From assembly GCA_900618425.1 (NCBI GenBank), contig UZAN01055005.1, positions 1 through 14,918 of the forward strand: 14,918 bases of DNA, in the 5' to 3' direction. The position numbers were made by a program, and so were the translations under genes. Shown one piece after another: positions 9,264 through 14,918 of the stretch. Source of the DNA: Echinostoma caproni (taxonomy: Eukaryota; Platyhelminthes; Trematoda; Plagiorchiida; Echinostomatidae). How positions within the stretch are numbered: the stretch's first letter is position 1; each line of letters opens with the position of its first letter. The notes under the pieces were generated by a model. That model searched no databases, was not told the DNA's origin, and was given only the letters and a program-made list of their open reading frames with translations.

Positions 9264-10226
9264 GGAAATACATAACTTCCTTGGAGAAAGGCATTATTAT
9301 TCGTTGATCACGCCAAAACATGGAGGACGATAACATATAATGAAGATTATGAAACCTTGCAGGAAATTCTCGTCGCAGCTTATCCATGGTCCATCATTAA
9401 TGACATCGCATTCAATGTTTAAAAACGCAAGTTTCTATCACTGCGCCATAGGGGTGGCTTTCCATACGTATTTGGAACTCAGCCAATGCCGCGTTATCCA
9501 AATGAAAAGAACCTGGGAGTTATCGTTCGTGAGGATCTATGTAGGATGTTCCGCACATTGCGCAAAGCGTCTTCAAAGGCTATAAAACACGTTGAATTGC
9601 TAAAACATGTTTTTGGATCGTTCGGAACAGACCTATTGATCCGTTTATTATCAGCATACATTAGACCACACATCGAGTATGCTATACAGGCTCGGAATTC
9701 ATGACCGATTCGCGACCAAAAGGTTCTCGAACGTCCGGGGAGAACAGTAACCAAAATGGTCAAAGTATTACAATCTGAGACCTACGGTGGGAGGCTGCGA
9801 ATCCTCGAACTCTATTCGTCTGAATACCGTCGAATAAGGGAAGATGTGATCCTCGTTTATCGAATACTAGAGCAACCCAACTACCCGTTTAGTACTCCAC
9901 TAACGCTATTTAGCAATGGTTACCTCCGAGAACATCTGTTTACACTTCTGCTACAAATGACTGCAGGTGTCATTCTTTCGGCTTCAGAGTTTGTAACACT
10001 CAGAACTCTCTTCCACCTCAAGTTGTTTGTGCACTAACCATCGATTCATTCAAGTCACGGTTGGATGAAGCATTGAACCAACTAACTTTTCAGTACCCGA
10101 GAGTGAATACCAGAATTTGCTATTCAGTTGTACTAACAACCGAACCCAGTGTAAACAGACCCTACGGGATTCAATAAGCAACAGCTTTGTAATCTACCTA
10201 TAATAAAAAAATTTAATTTTAATTTG
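9264..10226 (+). mobile_element. Second LINE 3' end (CR1-like), strongly decayed
   Basis: The + strand carries the RT palm, thumb and C-terminal domain of a CR1-type LINE, followed by a short 3' UTR and an AT-rich end (10201-10226: A-runs, then TTTAATTTTAATTT). The sequence diverges from the first element at 1-910: the LGV motif reads KNLGVIV here against VKYLGVTIS, so these are two different families. The 5' limit near 9264 is where alignable RT sequence begins and may reflect 5' truncation at insertion. No target-site duplication could be identified. Confidence 0.8.
9291..10177 (+). pseudogene. LINE reverse transcriptase fragment with FVDH active-site box
   Basis: Frame 3 (codons starting at 9291) gives LLFVDH at 9294-9311, in the place of the catalytic F/YADD box. 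The second aspartate is replaced by histidine and the alanine by valine, so the enzyme would be dead. The frame continues through YETLQEILVAAYPWSIIND (9348-9404), FPYVFGTQPMP, KNLGVIVREDL (about 9504-9536), LLIRLLSAYIRPHIEYAIQA (about 9633-9692), QKVLERP and TKMVK, all typical of CR1-like thumb and C-terminal regions. It is broken by TAA (9420-9422) and TGA (9702-9704). Near 9950-9965 the similarity moves to another frame: NSLPPQVVCALTIDSFKSRL (10004-10063), running to TAA at 10175-10177. The antisense frames at 9157-9387 and 9494-9763 are shadows. Confidence 0.85.
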
Positions 10227-10359
10227 TTTAAACGCAATAGTTGGGCGCGCTTAAATTTTACTGACAATTCTGATATTCTTTGTCATTGTTGAAAGATAAA
10301 TAAATGTCTTTTTACTTCCTTTTTCTATTTATTGAAAATTCAAATGTACAGTCAACTTT

Positions 10360-10455
10360 CAGGAAGGGGGTTGCGGCCATACAAAGGCTGCCTGGGGTAA
10401 ATACATAGGGAGGACTGGCGGCGGTGGAGCGGTTTGAACCTGGAACACCCAGTCA
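10360..10455. repeat. GC-rich block, possible SINE or other dispersed repeat
   Basis: This block is clearly richer in G and C than its flanks and contains GGAAGGGGGTTGCGGCC and GGCGGCGGTGGAGC. On the - strand, 10431-10440 reads GGTTCAAACC, a B-box look-alike, but no A box lies at tRNA distance upstream of it. A dispersed repeat is plausible; the evidence is compositional only. Confidence 0.35.
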
Positions 10456-10844
10456 CTGATTGTTGTTTATTAATACAACAGTATTCACCAAATCAAGTGC
10501 AGCACGGAAGATGTAGCGTGGAACGTTGTGTTTTCGAAATTATCACAAATATGTTAGTCCTAACAGGATTACACATGAAAACACGTTGACGATTATTTTG
10601 CTTTTGAACCGTTTTGCATTGAATAAGAGAAAATAGGTAAAACACATCGATTTATCCACTTTTACTCATTGACACGAGCAGTTCTCATCATGTTTCAATT
10701 TTTCGCAGTCCGTTTTCTGAAAGGCGGTTAAACAACGGTCGATGAATAGTACGGAATGGACTCTCAATGAAATTTGAAGACTGGTCAGGCAACGAGGCTC
10801 CTACTGAAGAACAACTACAACGAATCATATAATTGTACCTAGCC

Positions 10845-10865
10845 GCTTTGAACTAGGTTCAAAGC
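10845..10865. repeat. Perfect 9-bp hairpin GCTTTGAAC/GTTCAAAGC
   Basis: Arms 10845-10853 and 10857-10865 pair fully around a three-base TAG loop. The right arm contains GGTTCAAAGCC, which resembles a B box, but the perfect symmetry and lack of an A box argue against a tRNA. Confidence 0.5.
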
Positions 10866-11366
10866 CTTTTACTGCTTGATAAAAAAGAAATGGTCTCATT
10901 CCCTTGTACCGTGCTTGAGGAAACTCTACTCACATACGGAAACCGATTTCAAGTGTGTTAGTTTATTCAAATTCAAGTGCTTTTATTACCCATACGAATA
11001 AATGCAAAAGAGCAGTGGAATAATAAATGTATGATTCAAGCTGCAGATGATGTGGGTATAGATTAGTCAGGGTTTGGAATTCGAGGATTTACAAAAGAAG
11101 GGAATGTAACAAAAAGTGGGTTTTTCTTTTGATTTGAGGAGAAGAATGAGTTGATTTATATCAACGAAGTCGTAAGTAACTCGACTGTACCAGGAACAAC
11201 TAAAGACCCGGCTGTAACGGAGACCTTTGAGCATCTCCCGAGACGGCATCACTGCAACAGTACAGGAAGTCCAGTTACACTAAATGTATCCGAGTATTCG
11301 TTGTACATTGTAGCCTGATAGATTACCAGATCCCAAAGCCACTGGCCACTACATAAATGCCCTCAA

Positions 11367-11398
11367 AAATGTTGAAAAGTATCAAAATTTCAACATTT
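11367..11398. repeat. Perfect 11-bp inverted repeat
   Basis: AAATGTTGAAA (11367-11377) and TTTCAACATTT (11388-11398) are exact reverse complements around a 10-base loop. This is the longest perfect hairpin I found. No element boundary or gene end is visible nearby. Confidence 0.55.
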
Positions 11399-12454
11399 CA
11401 GGAAGCTGCGTAGAGTACCTGTGATCTGCTGGCAATCAATTCCTCAAAGGTACACAGTAATATGCTGGCAATATACCATCCGGAATTCGTCCTACTATTA
11501 TTAATGAATGCTACTCTACTGAGTAGTACAACGAACTTTGCACGGTTGCGAACCGTATGGCCTCTATATTAAAGTCTGTCCTATATGTACTAATTCCAAA
11601 TAGTTTCAGGTTAGATAACAATCACAAATTGTCAAAAGCCTGTAAGAATTGCTACTCGGATGCACCTAAAGCATCTCGAGAACGTTAAGAAAGCTCTATG
11701 AATGAGTACTGATCGCGTGACTAAGTTAAACAATGATGATGGATGTTTAGACACATTCAATGAAAACAGTACTTGATCTAAAAAATGAAAGACTTTATGG
11801 ATGGGATGGGGAAATATTCAACCTGATATTGAAATGAGACAGGGTATTTTGGTCCACAGAATAGCCCTAGTGCTTTGATTTAGCAAGCAAAACACATATT
11901 TGTCGAAAAACAACCCCCTATTAGCGACTTGTTTTTAATCCGTTGCAGGCTATGTTGTTACGGGCAGCTTGTCATGTGAGTTGAAAAAATTCCTGTTTGT
12001 GAGATGCAGTAAGAACACAACAATCCCTCTTACTCTCATGGCAAATGTTGATGAGCCGAACCCACAATTAACTCATGAACAAAACATTTTAATTCTTGAC
12101 AGACAACACATTGTTTTCGCTTCAAAGCCGATGACTAAAAAAAGCAAATCACTGGCCATAGGAGATATAATTTCGTTTTGTGTCAGCTATTCTTGTCGTT
12201 CTATTTGCTGCGTTTCCAATTAGACGGTTTGACAAGAACTCAATTGACCTACATCGATAGTCTCAGTCTCTGTAGTGTGTTGTTGAGAAAAATGTGTTCA
12301 TCAACGTATCCACTCTAGCCGCAAAATAGCCCGGGCTTGCATCACAGAGTGAAGTTGCTTGGTCACCTTGATTTTGATGCTTGCTTTACTAGTCCAATAG
12401 GTCAGCAAGAGAAGTGAGTGAGGGAAAGAAAGAATAGGATGCAAAAGGACCGTT

Positions 12455-12474
12455 TGTGTGTGTGTGTGTGTGTG
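12455..12474 (+). repeat. (TG)10 microsatellite
   Basis: Ten TG units follow a purine-rich stretch (about 12407-12450). The array is a simple repeat, likely variable in copy number between individuals. Confidence 0.9.
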
Positions 12475-14263
12475 TACACTCTCAATGTGGAGGAACCATA
12501 AAAGGCCAAATCGTCGAGTGAACAAACGCTATCTTGTAGGGTACTTTCATGAATAATCAATTTAAAATTTATTCGTGACTGTTCTTACTCTCATATGACA
12601 GGTATGAGTGAACATTGTGAATCCGAAGCCCGAATTGACAGTTGGAGATTTTACACAATAATGTCGAGCAAAGATGTCAGTATTCGTTTATTGAACCAGA
12701 CCCACGTTCTGAATCGTACAGCGTTCGCAATGTTCATCTAGCCATTCTCATGCAGTACATAGTTGATACGGGGGAGATTTTAGCTGAAGTTTGAGCTCCG
12801 CATTCTCAGAGCCCGCTCTTTGCTTGTCTTTACTTCCTCCTAGTCATTGGTTTCTCTCCCTCAAAGCTTTACACATGAATTTCAATCTGGGCAACGACCA
12901 TCAATGTGTATCAAGTGAAAAATAGTTTACGACTACTGAAAACAATTCGCAAATGTTCCTTTACACTAACCGGTAATGATGATCTAAATTAGCGTCACCA
13001 TATGGACAGCCCGGTTCCAGTAGGAAACATAAGACCACCATCAAATAGAATAAAAATAGCCTTATTGTACACAGTGGTAGTAGTCGTAGAACTGGTTTAC
13101 GTTCACCGGCAGACTGTTCCTTTAAACTGATTGTCCAGTCACCAACTTGTGAGTAGCAGAACGATAACAAACTCTTTGGTTGCCCTGGACCTCAGAGGCT
13201 TGATTAAATGGCATCGTCGCGAAAAAAATCAACAAAATACGTTTCCCGTGAACCGTGATTCTCGACAAAGAAATTGAAAGACATCTATAGGTCTGTTACA
13301 ACTAAAAGTACAATCACTTCACTTTCTAATTACGGGTGCATTTCCAGAGTAATGAGCACTTGCCACCCGATGTGTCTTACCGGGTTACAAAAAGAACACT
13401 CTACGAGCACACTGAATATACCTCGGCGCGTCCACGAAAACTTTCTACTTCGGAACACATTTTGACTACGGGTTCAGTTGGAACGCGTGTTCGTACCTGT
13501 GAGAAAACACTTGATTAGATTTGACCTGTATGTCGAACAAATGCTTTGACACTGTTAAACTCCGAATTGGTTATTCCTCACAGTTTACTGATTTCGTCGC
13601 ACGCTGCGCTCATAAGATAAAGCTCTCCGGGTTGGTTTTACCGAAAGGCTTATTGAGACTACAATTGTTTTTCAGTCCCAAGTTGGATGGACTTTGTGCG
13701 CTTCTTTCATGGATCATACTTCTGTACGTATAGCATTAGTTATTAAGAACCCGTTTATATCATCACCATTATCTCTTGTAGTTATGAGCAGAACTGATCA
13801 CATAATATTTGCCGGATATAAATGTTAAGGTGGATAGATTTGGAGCACTGTAACTTTTAACAAATCTATAATCTAGATGGTAGAGAGTGGCAATAGAGTT
13901 TGAGCCGATACAACGTGTAACGCTCGATTTTATCAGTATTAAAACAGACATAGGCACAATTAACACGGTTCGTCTACTCATATTGCAGAGCGTAGAGCAC
14001 CTGTCTGGTGTTCATTCCAGTTGCTCAGTGTATTTTGATTTTGACGTGGGCAACCCTTTAATTTCAATGATAAAAATCACGTGTCAGTGATTCGAGTTGA
14101 AAGTATATTCTAAAAGTGTGGTATTGTTGAGTAAGTCCTTCGGTGGTCCAACTACATGGGTTTTCCAATTTGTGTTCTGTTGTACTGGTGGTGAAACATT
14201 CTTCATGTGTCTGCTAGAGTACGGAACAGAGCTCATTTTTCCTTTTAATTTCAACGCGGGTGA

Positions 14264-14918
14264 AAACCAGCAGACTTTGAACCGAGTCTCCTTCAAACGA
14301 AACCGGTCATTTCCACACCAAGGCCTCCGATACTGGGTAAAAAAGGTGGAAGCAGCACCGGTTTGACAATTATCTGCACAAATGTACCCGAACCGGCAAG
14401 CCAACCACTTAGAGAACGACAAGGAGAAGAGATGGTACAACGGAACATTTTGTGCGTGCAGATGGGCATTAATGTTCTACTTGTCGGCTTCACAAGACTC
14501 ATGCGCCAGCCGACGTCGCCCACATGCCGGGGAACCCAGACTTCTCCGGGTGACCCTGAAAGATGATAAGGACTTGGAGGACGTTGTTCTTTCTACTTAC
14601 CTTCTCAGAAAGGGTTCCTGCCCAATAAGAATCTTCCCCGCATAGGCCATGGACGGAACGAATGCAGCAACAGTCCGATCCAATGAGAGCACGAGTGGAG
14701 GAAAATAAGATGGTCGTCCTTCTCCATGGTGTCCCGAAGTTGGACTATCCGGATGAACCAAAAGGTCACCAGAACGACCGAAAGGAATGGCCATTCATTC
14801 AAAATCTACTTGAGTGTAGCGACGTTTTGACAACTTCAATCAGTCGTCTTCCCTGTTCACCACATTACCGTGGTAACGGTCCGAGGATAATGAAAGTTAC
14901 CCTTGGACCTCCAGAAAT
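14264..14918 (+). pseudogene. LINE ORF1-like protein with two RRM-like domains, frameshifted and cut by the edge
   Basis: ORF1 proteins of many LINEs bind element RNA through RRM domains. The reading moves through three frames. From 14264, downstream of a TGA, a basic proline-rich leader leads into TIICTNVPEPASQPL (14366-14410), then MGINVLLVGFTRLM (about 14462-14503). Near 14515-14525 the similarity shifts one base to EPRLLRVTLKDDKDLEDVVL (about 14535-14594). Near 14637-14647 it shifts again to PWTERM, MVVLLHGVPKLDY (14710-14748), TTSISRLP and PRIMKVTLGPPE (to 14916). The order hydrophobic strand-VP(E/K), then (T/S)RL, then PR(L/I)(L/M)(R/K)VTL occurs twice, which indicates two RRM-like folds (about 14366-14595 and 14710-edge). 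Both shifts fit single-base gains. The rest of the element should lie beyond the right edge. The start codon is not determinable. The long antisense frame 14084-14440 is a shadow. Confidence 0.65.

Larger units (their letters stand above)
10456..14263. other. No recognisable gene
   Basis: Open frames are short and unremarkable: 11969-12223 +, 12301-12525 -, 12961-13170 -, 13274-13518 + and 13521-13733 +. The 12961-13170 frame has one hydrophobic run but no other sign of a membrane protein. The stretch 14097-14263 may be 5' UTR of the LINE ORF1 that follows, but nothing there proves it. No RNA gene or further retroelement domain was seen. Confidence 0.45.

Noticed and set aside
12961..13170. 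Membrane peptide on the - strand
   Set aside because: A single hydrophobic run in a 69-codon frame with no neighbours or start context; AT-rich DNA yields such frames often.
14084..14440. 118-codon open frame on the - strand
   Set aside because: Overlaps the ORF1-like region antisense; no recognisable domain, whereas the + strand shows family motifs.

Overview
The window looks like nonmodel animal nuclear DNA. It is AT-leaning and gene-poor, with no operon-like ORF packing, and it is littered with decayed retrotransposons. A flatworm, probably a trematode, fits best. This is an inference from two things: CR1/Jockey-like non-LTR (LINE) relics, and a short interspersed element carrying a hammerhead-ribozyme-like module, an arrangement best known from schistosome and other trematode repeats. 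No host protein-coding gene, true tRNA, rRNA or CRISPR array could be supported.

Layout. (1) 1-~910, + strand: the 3' part of a LINE. Its reverse transcriptase (RT) runs from an intact YADD box to a TAA at 771-773, broken only by one in-frame TGA, and is followed by a short 3' UTR ending in TTGAC repeats. (2) ~911-4220: no recognisable gene. (3) 4221-4335, - strand: a decayed copy of the hammerhead-type SINE. (4) 4336-~7690: unassigned DNA with small hairpins. (5) ~7690-7876, + strand: a fuller copy of the same SINE. It has pol III A and B boxes at tRNA spacing and a near-complete hammerhead fold in which two conserved positions are spoiled. (6) 7877-9263: unassigned, with one N between two copies of a 9-bp repeat. 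(7) 9264-~10226, + strand: a second LINE 3' end, more decayed, with the catalytic FADD-type box changed to FVDH and two in-frame stops plus one frameshift. (8) 10227-14263: unassigned, with a GC-rich block, perfect hairpins and a TG microsatellite. (9) 14264 to the right edge, + strand: a LINE ORF1-like region that appears to encode two successive RRM-like domains, split over three frames and cut by the window edge.

The parts do not form a pathway. They record repeated insertion and decay of LINEs and of a SINE that presumably used LINE machinery. The most interesting item is the ribozyme-bearing SINE pair at 4.2 and 7.7 kb, followed by the tandem-domain ORF1 at the right edge. All alignments were made by eye; no database search was possible.
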